Translations under genes and position numbers: made by a program
Source of the DNA: DALYDK01 sp964477125
GTDB lineage: Bacteria > Patescibacteriota > Saccharimonadia > Saccharimonadales > CAIOMD01
NCBI GenBank assembly: GCA_964477125.1
Contig: CAYZCZ010000006.1
Span: 1-38,085, forward strand
Length of the DNA: 38,085 bases
Reading direction: 5' to 3'
Shown: positions 15,508-22,564 of the stretch, piece after piece
How positions within the stretch are numbered: position 1 is the first letter of the stretch
Layout: each line of letters begins with the position of its first letter
The notes under the pieces: generated by a model
What the model was told of the DNA's origin: nothing
Database searches by the model: none
The model's input: only the letters and a program-made list of their open reading frames with translations

Positions 15508-17034
15508 TTACTTTTTACTGTTCTTTTCCTTACCCAATTCATCTTCGGACAAAAAGGCTTCAATGATTGATTCAGCAAATTTTTGGAAAAAATCATAAAT
15601 TGAGGGTTTATATTCTCTGACTGGATCAATACCTTTATCATACTTGTCTTGACAATCTCTACAAACACTACAGTCTGCAACATCTACATCTTTGTTTTTC
15701 TTTATACTTGGGCAATTAGGGACTACACATCGCCCTTTTCTCCAGGTTAGCTTTTGTGTATTATTTACTATTTGAGTAATACCTAGTTCTTGCGCTTGAG
15801 ATGAAAGCATTGATGCTGAAGATACAATACTAGAGGTAGGACACCCACCATCATATGACCTACCGCTAGCAACTGCACTAGCACCTGCTGAACCAATATC
15901 TACATATCTGTCATGGTCATAACTGTCTAACTGAACTGCTGTTTTTGGTTGTTGAAGAAGATTCGTCAAATACTCTGGTATAGCTTTTTGACGTAAATAA
16001 TCAATCAGGTCCGAAGCCATAAATTCATCAAAATCATTACCAACTCTTAAATTCAAGTAAGCTGGCATGGAATTTTTATCGCTAAAAGCATTGGATAACT
16101 TGCCGGAGACCATTGAAGCCAAGCCACTATTAACTTTTTGTTTCTCTAACGAAGAAGCCACTTCAATAATTATTTGCTTATATAGCGAGTACACTTCTGA
16201 CTGTGAGCCAACAAATGAATTAGCCTCTACAATATTTTTTTGTACATTTATACCTTGTTTATATGTGCTGTCAGTATATGTTTGTTGTAAGAGTTCATCA
16301 TAACTATTAATAATATTTTCTGTAGCAAATTCTGCACTATAGCTATTATTTATATATACTGGTTTTGTTAATTGGTCTAATGTAGATCCTTCCACCGTGC
16401 CATCAATACCTAATTTATCAAGTAGTTGCTGTAGTAATTTGGGGGTTAAACCATCTAAAGAAAAAGCGGTTGTAGTAGCAGTGCCATCATCATTTTTTGA
16501 ATGTAGCTGGATACTAGCCATTTTCCTCTCTGGTTTAAAACTTTGTCTTTTTGATTCTTCAACACTTTGTTCATCTTCTGTAGGACATAATGAAAATAAC
16601 AGAATATGCGAACTATTTGTACTATCATTTAACCAGTTTTTAATAATATGACCTTGCTCATAAAATGCCTGCTGACGCTTGGCATGATATTCACTAAACG
16701 TTCCCGTTGCAACATCTTTTAGAGCAGCCTGATAAGATCTTTCTAAGGATTTTAGATATAAAATGCCAGTATCATAAATAATCTCCTGATCATCAAACGT
16801 ATAGTTAAAAGAGCTATGGAATGGCTGGTTCTCTAGCCGTTCACCCATATCCGTAATAAATTCGACATGTATTCTATGTTCGTTTGCTAAGTTGAGGCCT
16901 TCTTCTATTAGTAAGCGAACATGAGCCAAGGAATCATTGTTCCTTAGCCTATAATTTTGCTCAAAATAATCTGTGCTTGTATTACCGTTATCGTAAAGTT
17001 TGCTTGAATGTAAACGCTCAGCAATTAGAGTCAT
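15508..17034 (-). CDS. 508-aa protein of unknown function under a cobalamin riboswitch
   Basis: I do not recognise a family. It is soluble-looking, Ser/Gln/Asn-rich, without signal peptide or membrane span. Residues about 40-170 are helical and contain HRIHVEFITDMGERL and SSHILLFSLCPTEDEQ. The middle has LTPKLLQQLLDKLGIDG. Near residues 405-475 is a Cys-rich zone: GGCPTSS, then CVVPNCP, then CSVCRDC, i.e. CX4C and CX2CX2C, which could bind a metal or cofactor. A charged helical tail follows. The ATG at 17034 is the only early start. It is preceded by a riboswitch (17076-17216) with the cobalamin core and an extended -10 promoter, so expression probably responds to B12. The gene is convergent with the antiporter (10 bp apart). 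Roles in B12 uptake, B12 storage or replacement of a B12 enzyme are guesses. Confidence 0.85.
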   Translation of the reverse strand: MTLIAERLHSSKLYDNGNTSTDYFEQNYRLRNNDSLAHVRLLIEEGLNLANEHRIHVEFITDMGERLENQPFHSSFNYTFDDQEIIYDTGILYLKSLERSYQAALKDVATGTFSEYHAKRQQAFYEQGHIIKNWLNDSTNSSHILLFSLCPTEDEQSVEESKRQSFKPERKMASIQLHSKNDDGTATTTAFSLDGLTPKLLQQLLDKLGIDGTVEGSTLDQLTKPVYINNSYSAEFATENIINSYDELLQQTYTDSTYKQGINVQKNIVEANSFVGSQSEVYSLYKQIIIEVASSLEKQKVNSGLASMVSGKLSNAFSDKNSMPAYLNLRVGNDFDEFMASDLIDYLRQKAIPEYLTNLLQQPKTAVQLDSYDHDRYVDIGSAGASAVASGRSYDGGCPTSSIVSSASMLSSQAQELGITQIVNNTQKLTWRKGRCVVPNCPSIKKNKDVDVADCSVCRDCQDKYDKGIDPVREYKPSIYDFFQKFAESIIEAFLSEDELGKEKNSKK

Positions 17035-17051
17035 ACTCTTATATCAGAGTA
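17034..17051 (-). promoter_or_regulatory. Hairpin at the start codon, possible riboswitch expression platform
   Basis: Read on the minus strand, TACTCT-GATATA-AGAGTA forms a perfect 6-bp stem whose last base is the A of the start codon. The only purine-rich stretch before the ATG (AGAG) lies in the stem, so pairing would block initiation. This suits a translational switch. No convincing terminator was found between the aptamer and the ATG, only an all-A:U stem at 17058-17075. Confidence 0.4.
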
Positions 17052-17075
17052 ATAATAAAAATATATAAATATTTT

Positions 17076-17216
17076 GGCCATCCTGCTCGGGACTCTGCCT
17101 TTCTAAGACTACTAGCACAATATGTTTGCTCTGGCTTACTCCTATTGGAGATTACAGTTGCGGCACAGCCCACGAATTACACGTGGTTCAAAACACCTAC
17201 CCTTGCACCTTGTAGT
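17076..17216 (-). promoter_or_regulatory. Cobalamin riboswitch aptamer
   Basis: Read 5' to 3' on the minus strand, the segment has the ordered parts of the cobalamin aptamer. An opening AAGGTGC comes first, then the CCACG...CGTGG hairpin (17186-17182 with 17174-17170). The invariant core GCCGCAACTGTAA follows (ends at 17152), then a small hairpin TCTCC/GGAGT. AAGCC (17137-17133) comes next, paired later with GAAAGGC (17103-17097), and the 3' box CCCGAGCAGGATGG ends it. The 3' box is shorter than consensus (GAGCCAGGAgACCTGCC), so the ligand-binding kissing interaction may be atypical. It lies between an extended -10 promoter and the 508-aa gene and runs in that gene's direction. Confidence 0.82.
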
Positions 17217-17240
17217 TTAATTATTAATGTAAGTTAGTAA

Positions 17241-17249
17241 ATTATACCA
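17241..17249 (-). promoter_or_regulatory. Extended -10 promoter of the riboswitch transcript
   Basis: The minus strand reads TGGTATAAT: perfect -10 with TGn. The predicted start is near 17234, about 18 nt before the aptamer. The box lies just past the stop of the upstream gene (17256), and its -35 region would be inside that gene. The same TGGTATAAT occurs before the LamG protein gene. Confidence 0.65.
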
Positions 17250-17255
17250 CTACTT

Positions 17256-17945
17256 CTATAGGGCTCGAAAGGTTTCTATGGAATCTGTAAAAATCTTTTC
17301 GTTTGGTCGGCTATTATGATCTTTATAAACAAAAAAATAGGTATGAGTTTGACCGCTTGGCCCTGTAACTTTTTGCCCATAGCTACTTGCTTTACTGGCA
17401 GCACCAATTTGATTTAATGGCCTAGAGATATCACAGGTAAAACTAATCCCTTCCCAAACAGTAGACCAGGTTGCTGTCTGTTCGTTTTTCGGATTATATT
17501 TTGGTGCACCATTAAAACTAGCACAATCACTTGAAATTTGTTCTGAATTAATTTTGCTTCCATCATTAGTAATTGCTAGCACTTTATTAACTGGGTAGTT
17601 AGCCGGAAAAGTATCTACAAATATATACAAATATCTAGCGTCATACTTGGGTTTTTTATCTTGAAACTCATAAAAGATTTGGGTTGCTAGCGGGTTTTTT
17701 TTGCCATTATTTTCCCATGTATTTGGCATTGTAATATTAAAATACTCAGTTGTTATTACTTTAGTATTTTCTGGTTGTGCTTGGGTTGTTGTGTCACTTT
17801 TTATAAAACTAGCACTTGAGGAGGTATTGTCCCTAAGAAAAACATACCAAAAAGTAACTAATAATGTTACCGCAATTGTTAGAAGCATGATTGCAACAGG
17901 GAGGGCTGAAATTTTACGTTTTGGTTTTTGATTGATTACGTACAT
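17256..17945 (-). CDS. Single-span anchored extracellular protein (229 aa)
   Basis: Unknown function. A short basic cytoplasmic head (residues 1-14, KPKRK), one membrane helix (about 15-38, ALPVAIMLLTIAVTLLVTFWYVFL), a Ser/Thr/Gln linker and a beta-rich outer domain of about 165 residues. The outer domain starts with TEYFNITMPNTWEN, a pattern seen in PsbP/DUF-type lipoprotein domains, and holds two Cys (SSDCASF and SFTCDIS) that could pair. The ATG at 17945 has AAGG 8 nt upstream and lies 22 bp after the stop of the previous anchored protein, so the two form an operon. No terminator follows; the riboswitch promoter begins directly after it. Confidence 0.8.
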   Translation of the reverse strand: MYVINQKPKRKISALPVAIMLLTIAVTLLVTFWYVFLRDNTSSSASFIKSDTTTQAQPENTKVITTEYFNITMPNTWENNGKKNPLATQIFYEFQDKKPKYDARYLYIFVDTFPANYPVNKVLAITNDGSKINSEQISSDCASFNGAPKYNPKNEQTATWSTVWEGISFTCDISRPLNQIGAASKASSYGQKVTGPSGQTHTYFFVYKDHNSRPNEKIFTDSIETFRAL

Positions 17946-17967
17946 GGCAAATGCCTTTATTTATTTA

Positions 17968-18313
17968 CTAGGGGGTTGGGGTAGTATCAGATGGTAAAAC
18001 AATAACCATNNNNNNNNNNNNNNNNNNNNNNNNNNNNNNNNNNNNNNNNNNNNNNNNNNNNNNNNNNNNNNNNNNNNNNNNNNNNNNNNNNNNNNNNNNN
18101 NNNNNNNNNATATTTATCGTTAAGTTGTTGATACTTAATGAAATAGAATGTACCAAATGCAATAAGTGCGACTAATAATACGCTAAAAAATATTGGTTTA
18201 GCTACTTTCTTTTTTCTTGATTTTGACACAGGCCTAGATGCCTCCCTGTGGGCTTCTCTTGGAACTTCTTTTTCTACGCTTGGTTTGTTGCTATTTTGCT
18301 TTATTTCACCCAT
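17968..18313 (-). CDS. Single-span anchored protein, interrupted by an assembly gap
   Basis: The N-terminal half is certain: ATG at 18313 with GAGGA 6 nt upstream, a charged Lys/Arg/Glu-rich head (about 38 residues) and one membrane helix (about 39-60, KPIFFSVLLVALIAFGTFYFI). The sequence then enters a 100-N gap. After the gap the most plausible end is VIVLPSDTTPTP and TAG at 17968, a Thr/Pro tail upstream of the next gene's ribosome site. The alternative frame gives a short odd ending at 17987. The 17968 frame does not match the N-terminal frame if the gap is taken as 100 nt, so the true gap length is not 100. The product is probably an anchored extracellular protein like its neighbour, of unknown function. 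Confidence 0.6.
18010..18109. other. Assembly gap (100 N)
   Basis: Exactly 100 N, a scaffold join. The reading frames on its two sides do not agree at this length for the most likely C-terminus. Confidence 0.97.
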
Positions 18314-18360
18314 TTATTTCCTCATTATTTGAAGTCTATTTATTAAATCTTAATACCCAA

Positions 18361-18389
18361 ATTATATCTTTATTAACTGTTTAGCACAA
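18361..18389 (-). promoter_or_regulatory. Promoter of the two anchored-protein genes
   Basis: On the minus strand: TTGTGC (18389-18384), 17 bp, TATAAT (18366-18361). The -10 box is perfect and the -35 keeps TTG. The leader is about 40 nt. It lies in the 89-bp gap after the sensor kinase gene, so the anchored proteins can be expressed apart from the two-component genes. Confidence 0.5.
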
Positions 18390-18402
18390 GCATTTACAAA
18401 TG

Positions 18403-19425
18403 TTAGCCAGATGTAATCGGCAGAAAAACAATAAAAGTAGATCCTTCACCAAGCTTACTAACAACTTTTATATTGCCGTTGTTCTTTTCAATTATATTTT
18501 TAGCAATTGATAGGCCCAGCCCATTTCCTGCCACCGTATTCTTATCCCTTGCACTATCTGCTCTGTAAAATCTATTAAAAATATATTTTGTGTCATTCTC
18601 GGAAATACCAATACCCTGGTCTGTAATAGATATCTTAGCCATATTTTTTGCTTGCTCCAAGGTAATAAAAATAGCCGAGGACTCAGGACTATACTTAATG
18701 GCATTTTCAATTAGTATTATTAGAGATTGTTGAACACTCTCTTTTGTAATATTTACAGATGAATTTGCAATAATATTAGTGTTTATTTTTATTTTCTTTA
18801 AGTCTGCTTCCGGCTTTACGCGGGCAATTGCTTCATGGATAAGTTCTTCAGCCTTGACTATCGAGAATTCAAAATTACCGTCTTCATTAAACCTGGCAAG
18901 GCTAAGCATAGTACCTGTTAGTTCACTCATTTTATGTACTTCTTCTAAGTTAGAATTTAACTGTTGCTTTGCTTCTTTTATAGTTAGTTTAGGGTTCATT
19001 AAGGCCACTTCAGTTTCAGTTTGCATGGCGGCTAACGGAGTCCTTAGCTCGTGACTAGCATCGGCAGTAAATTGTTCTAAAGATTTATGAGCTTCTTCTA
19101 TAGGCCTTAAAGTCCATTTAGCTAGTAAATAGCATAAGATACCACCGCCAATTAATACAAAGATATTAATCAAAACTAAGCGACTGATTATTCCGGCTTT
19201 TGCATCTTGGTAATGATCTGATATCTCATAGGCATAATTTTCACGTACTTTTTGGGGCAATCTTTGTTCATACATCATCCGACCAATTCTATCCCCATTC
19301 CAGCGTAGCTCTATGCTTACCTGTTGAATGGATATTTGATACAAACTTATACTAAAAAACAAACTAATCATCATAAAAACAGCCAAATACAAGCCAGTTA
19401 GTTTGAGATAAGTTTTATTAAACAT
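18403..19425 (-). CDS. Sensor histidine kinase
   Basis: Membrane sensor of a two-component system; partner of the regulator encoded 1 bp upstream. Two membrane helices (about residues 8-28 and 82-104) enclose a short extracytoplasmic sensor of about 50 residues (LRWNGDRIGRMMYEQ). A shortened linker LAKWTLRPIEEAHKS follows, in place of a full HAMP. The H-box is FTADASHELRTPLA with phospho-acceptor His125. The ATPase domain has N-box LIENAIKYSP, G1 DQGIGI, F-box IFNRFYR and G2 GNGLGLSIAK. At 340 residues it is a compact HPK1-type kinase. The signal sensed is unknown. Given the divergent efflux MFS, an envelope or toxic-compound signal is a reasonable guess. Confidence 0.95.
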   Translation of the reverse strand: MFNKTYLKLTGLYLAVFMMISLFFSISLYQISIQQVSIELRWNGDRIGRMMYEQRLPQKVRENYAYEISDHYQDAKAGIISRLVLINIFVLIGGGILCYLLAKWTLRPIEEAHKSLEQFTADASHELRTPLAAMQTETEVALMNPKLTIKEAKQQLNSNLEEVHKMSELTGTMLSLARFNEDGNFEFSIVKAEELIHEAIARVKPEADLKKIKINTNIIANSSVNITKESVQQSLIILIENAIKYSPESSAIFITLEQAKNMAKISITDQGIGISENDTKYIFNRFYRADSARDKNTVAGNGLGLSIAKNIIEKNNGNIKVVSKLGEGSTFIVFLPITSG

Positions 19426-19426
19426 G

Positions 19427-20110
19427 CTAGTTATTAGTTCCGAAGTAGTAGCCGAATCCTCGGCGGGTATTTATAAGAGCTTGGCTATCCTTAAAGGGTT
19501 TATCAACTTTATTTCTTAAATACCCTACATACACTTCGACTGTATTAGGTAGAATATCAGCGTCATAATTCCATACATGCTGGATGATAGAATCTTTTGT
19601 TAGTATACGGTCTGGATTAGTCATGAAATGCTCTAATAAGGCAAATTCCTTAGAAGTTAAATTAATTCGCTGTTCGCCTCTTTTTACTGAAAAAGTTTCC
19701 CTGTTTAATTGTAGATCTTGATATTTAATAACTGTGTTAGTACTTGCTTTAGGGCGACGTAATAAAGCTCTAACCCTAGCAATTAGTTCCACAAAAGCAA
19801 AAGGCTTAACTAAATAATCATCGGCTCCACTATTTAGGCCATGGGCTCTATCAAGTATCTTGTCCTTGGCGGTAAGCATTATTATAGGTGTATGGTTATT
19901 GTTGCCTCGCAGTGTTTCAACAATACCAATGCCATCTATTGTGCCGGGTAACATTCTATCTAAAATTAACAAGTCATACGGCTCACTGGTAGCCATAGCT
20001 AAACCAGTGTCACCATCGTAAGCAACATCTACAGCATATGAATGTTGGGTTAAGCCCTGTTTTAATGCATTAGCTATTTTATGTTCATCTTCTACGACAA
20101 GGATTCTCAT
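19427..20110 (-). CDS. OmpR/PhoB-family response regulator
   Basis: DNA-binding regulator phosphorylated by the kinase at 18403. The receiver domain has the acidic pair in VVEDEH, phospho-acceptor Asp51 in LLILDRMLPG, the switch Thr in IMLTAKD and Lys103 in YLVKPFAF. A winged-helix effector domain follows (about residues 130-227), with LTSKEFALLEHFMTNPDRIL, VEVYVGYLRNKVD and the wing TRRGFGYYF. The length of 227 residues is standard. The ATG at 20110 has no Shine-Dalgarno, but a TATAGA box 8 nt upstream points to a leaderless message. It is divergent from the MFS efflux gene, with a palindrome between them that is a candidate binding site and would also give autoregulation. Confidence 0.96.
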   Translation of the reverse strand: MRILVVEDEHKIANALKQGLTQHSYAVDVAYDGDTGLAMATSEPYDLLILDRMLPGTIDGIGIVETLRGNNNHTPIIMLTAKDKILDRAHGLNSGADDYLVKPFAFVELIARVRALLRRPKASTNTVIKYQDLQLNRETFSVKRGEQRINLTSKEFALLEHFMTNPDRILTKDSIIQHVWNYDADILPNTVEVYVGYLRNKVDKPFKDSQALINTRRGFGYYFGTNN

Positions 20111-20118
20111 ATGTATAT

Positions 20119-20176
20119 TCTATAACTTATTGGCTGAAAATAAACTGAGTTTATTCGAAAGATATTGTTGTATACT
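20119..20176. promoter_or_regulatory. Divergent promoter region with a 17-bp palindrome
   Basis: Minus-strand -10 TATAGA (20124-20119) serves the response regulator and plus-strand -10 TATACT (20171-20176) serves the MFS gene. Halfway between them is a palindrome, AATAAACT-G-AGTTTATT (20139-20155), perfect except for the unpaired centre. Its centre is about 23 bp from each -10 box, so it covers both -35 positions. It is a good operator candidate for the adjacent regulator. Confidence 0.55.
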
Positions 20177-20183
20177 AAAAAAT

Positions 20184-21767
20184 ATGAAGAAGTGGAGCAT
20201 TGTAGGTATTCTTGCCCTTTCGCAATTCGTTATGGTACTTGACAGCACCGTAATGAATGTTTCTATTAGTGCGGTCGTAAAAGATTTAGGAACTACCGTA
20301 AACGCAATGCAGGCAGCCATAACCTTATATACCCTAACTATGGCTTCTCTAATGCTCTTAGGGGCAAAATTGTGTGCTAAATGGGGGCTTTTAAAAGCCT
20401 TTGTTATTGGTTCAATTATTTATGGAGTTGGTTCATTTATTACAGCCATTAGTCCAAATATTGGAACATTAATTTTAGGCTGGTCAATTATAGAAGCCTT
20501 AGGGGCTGTTTTAGTAATACCTGCAATTGCCGCCCTAGTTGCAATTAATTACAGTGGTAAAGATAGAATTACGGCCTACGCTATTATTGGTGGTGTTAGT
20601 GGCGCGGCTGCTGCCGCAGGGCCACTCATTGGTGGTTTTATGACTACCTATTTATCGTGGCGTTATGTATTTTTATTCGAAACTATAATTATGATTTTTG
20701 TACTTCTGGTATCTAAATCTTTTAAATTAAAAAATACTGCTGTTAACAAACCTGTCGATATTCCAAGTGCGGTAATGTCGGCTTCTGGTATGTGTTTAAT
20801 TGTGTTTGGAATGTTACAAAGCAAAACCTGGGGCTGGATCGAGCCAATTGTTGAACCAACCATTAATGGCCACTCAATTGCGCCACTAGGCATTTCATTG
20901 GTTTCATATTTTATACTCATAGGCTCGGTTATACTATGGTTTTTCTACAGTCGACAAGAAAAACTTGAAAAGAGTAACAAGAATCCATTGCTTCAAGTAT
21001 CAATGCTTAAATCTGGGCAACTAAAGTCAGGTCTTGCAGTATTAATGTCACAATACATAATAATTGCATCAATATTTTTTGTCGTACCAATATACCTACA
21101 GATGGTAACAGGCTTAGATGCTCTACAAACTGGCTTAAAATTAATGCCTCTATCAATAGCTTTAATAATTTGCTCCATACTTGGCACTAAACTAGTTAGT
21201 AAACATAGCCCTAAGTTTATTGTAAGAATTGGCCAGGTATTGTTAGTCTTTGGCTCAGTATTTTTACTTGCTGCAATTAACAGAGACTTAACAGGTGCTC
21301 CTTTTGCAATTGCCATGTTCTTGGTTGGAGCGGGCTTAGGTTTACTGGCCTCTCAACTTGGTAATGTTAATATGTCTGCCGTTCAAGAAAAACAATCAAG
21401 TGAGGTTGGTGGTTTACAGGGAACTTTCCAAAACCTAGGCTCATCCTTGGGAACCGCATTAATTGGTAGCATATTAGTAGCTTCATTAACAACTGGTTTT
21501 ATATCTAATATATCTACCAGCAACTTACCGGAAAGTACTAAGAGCTATGTTGAAACATCAGTTAAAACCGTTCAAATTGTACCAGCATCTAGCGTTGAAC
21601 AAGATGCGATTAGCCATGGATATACAACCCAGCAAGCTCAAGAAATAGCTAACGCCTATAAAGATGCTCAGTTAAGTGGCCTAAAAGAATCTTTGTTCTT
21701 TTTAGTTGTAATAGCAATACTAAGTATTGGGCTTAGTCGTGGTATTCCTAATAAAGTAATTAAGTAA
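20184..21767 (+). CDS. DHA2-type MFS drug efflux transporter (14 TM)
   Basis: Proton-driven multidrug exporter of the QacA/EmrB (DHA2) class. The N-terminus has the class motif in the first span, LSQFVMVLDSTVMNVSISAV. About 14 spans are visible, with motif A degenerate in loop 2-3 (GAKLCAKWGLLKAF) and the family stretch GGVSGAAAAAGPLIGGFM (motif C). The C-terminal half ends in GGLQGTFQNLGSSLGTALIG, also typical. The start is placed at ATG 20184, giving 527 residues, rather than at an upstream TTG (20130). The extra residues would be hydrophilic and unlike the family, and a TATACT box ends 7 nt before this ATG (leaderless). It is divergent from a two-component system that probably controls it. 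Confidence 0.93.
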   Translation: MKKWSIVGILALSQFVMVLDSTVMNVSISAVVKDLGTTVNAMQAAITLYTLTMASLMLLGAKLCAKWGLLKAFVIGSIIYGVGSFITAISPNIGTLILGWSIIEALGAVLVIPAIAALVAINYSGKDRITAYAIIGGVSGAAAAAGPLIGGFMTTYLSWRYVFLFETIIMIFVLLVSKSFKLKNTAVNKPVDIPSAVMSASGMCLIVFGMLQSKTWGWIEPIVEPTINGHSIAPLGISLVSYFILIGSVILWFFYSRQEKLEKSNKNPLLQVSMLKSGQLKSGLAVLMSQYIIIASIFFVVPIYLQMVTGLDALQTGLKLMPLSIALIICSILGTKLVSKHSPKFIVRIGQVLLVFGSVFLLAAINRDLTGAPFAIAMFLVGAGLGLLASQLGNVNMSAVQEKQSSEVGGLQGTFQNLGSSLGTALIGSILVASLTTGFISNISTSNLPESTKSYVETSVKTVQIVPASSVEQDAISHGYTTQQAQEIANAYKDAQLSGLKESLFFLVVIAILSIGLSRGIPNKVIK

Positions 21768-21787
21768 ATTTATATATATTTGGTTTT

Positions 21788-22564
21788 TTATTTGACGTAA
21801 TCGACAATATTTTTAAAAATTGTTTCGGCCACAGTACGCGACAATTGTGTTCTCTTACGATTTGGATGAAAAGCGCCAATAGAACGCTCGGGATGAGGCA
21901 TCATGCCTACAATGAGGCCTGTGGGGTCACAAATGCCGGCAATATCGTCTATAGACCCATTCGGATTATCTGGATAGCCAGAAGGTCGCTGGAGGTCTGG
22001 TGTTGAATACTCAAAAATTACTTGCTTGTTTTTATGGATTTTATTAATGACATTATCGTCAGCAACAAAACGACCTTCTCCATGAGCGATCTGCATTGGT
22101 ATTGGCTGTTCGGCAAAATCTTCTGGCTTAATAAACTTGCAAACCGAATTTCCAATTGCCAAATCAATCCACCTACATTCAAACCGACCTTTTTCGTTTG
22201 TGCTCAATGTTGCTACCTGTTTTCCAAGCTCACCTTCTGGCAAAAGACCAGTTCTTACTAAAACTTGAAAGCCGTTACAAACGCCTAGAATTGGTTTTTT
22301 TTGACCTTTAAACTCGTTAAGCTGTTCCGATAAGAAAGTTGTAAGTTCATTTGCTAAAACTTTTCCAGAGGCTATATCATCACCGTAGGAAAATCCACCA
22401 GGTAAAGCTAGAATACTATAATTGGCTAGTTTTTTTTCGCCACTTCTAAGTTGGTTGATGTGAACGGTTTCCGGTATCCCGCTAGCAACTTCAAATGCAT
22501 AGCTCATTTCTTCATCACAATTAATGCCGTCGGTTTTTAATACACAAACATTAGGTTTAGTCAT
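21788..22564 (-). CDS. purQ: Phosphoribosylformylglycinamidine synthase, glutaminase subunit
   Basis: Class I glutamine amidotransferase that frees ammonia for the PurL reaction (FGAR to FGAM, fourth step of purine synthesis). It begins PNVCVLKTDGINCDEEM, has ALPGGFSYGDDIASG and the nucleophile Cys96 in LGVCNGFQVL, and later QIAHGEGRF and the catalytic His-Glu pair in MMPHPERS. The 258 residues match the stand-alone, eukaryote/Bacteroidetes-like longer PurQ. The ATG at 22564 overlaps the purL stop by 4 bp (ATGA), which fits translational coupling and the first conserved residues. An upstream TTG at 22597 would add 11 unmatched residues. All catalytic residues are present, so it should be active. 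No terminator is visible after it. Confidence 0.95.
   Translation of the reverse strand: MTKPNVCVLKTDGINCDEEMSYAFEVASGIPETVHINQLRSGEKKLANYSILALPGGFSYGDDIASGKVLANELTTFLSEQLNEFKGQKKPILGVCNGFQVLVRTGLLPEGELGKQVATLSTNEKGRFECRWIDLAIGNSVCKFIKPEDFAEQPIPMQIAHGEGRFVADDNVINKIHKNKQVIFEYSTPDLQRPSGYPDNPNGSIDDIAGICDPTGLIVGMMPHPERSIGAFHPNRKRTQLSRTVAETIFKNIVDYVK

Noticed and set aside
17058..17075. AAAATAT/ATATTTT stem after the riboswitch, considered as a terminator
   Set aside because: An all-A:U 7-bp stem is unlikely to stop transcription; translational control is the better reading.
17076..17216. The structured region before the 508-aa gene, considered as RNase P RNA, tmRNA or a tRNA
   Set aside because: No GAGGAAAGTCC-type core, tag ORF or cloverleaf; the CCGCAACTGTAA core and following elements fit a cobalamin aptamer.
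20130..20183. Upstream TTG start for the DHA2 efflux protein
   Set aside because: The added residues are unlike the family and would lie on the palindrome and the -10 box; the ATG at 20184 matches the usual N-terminus.
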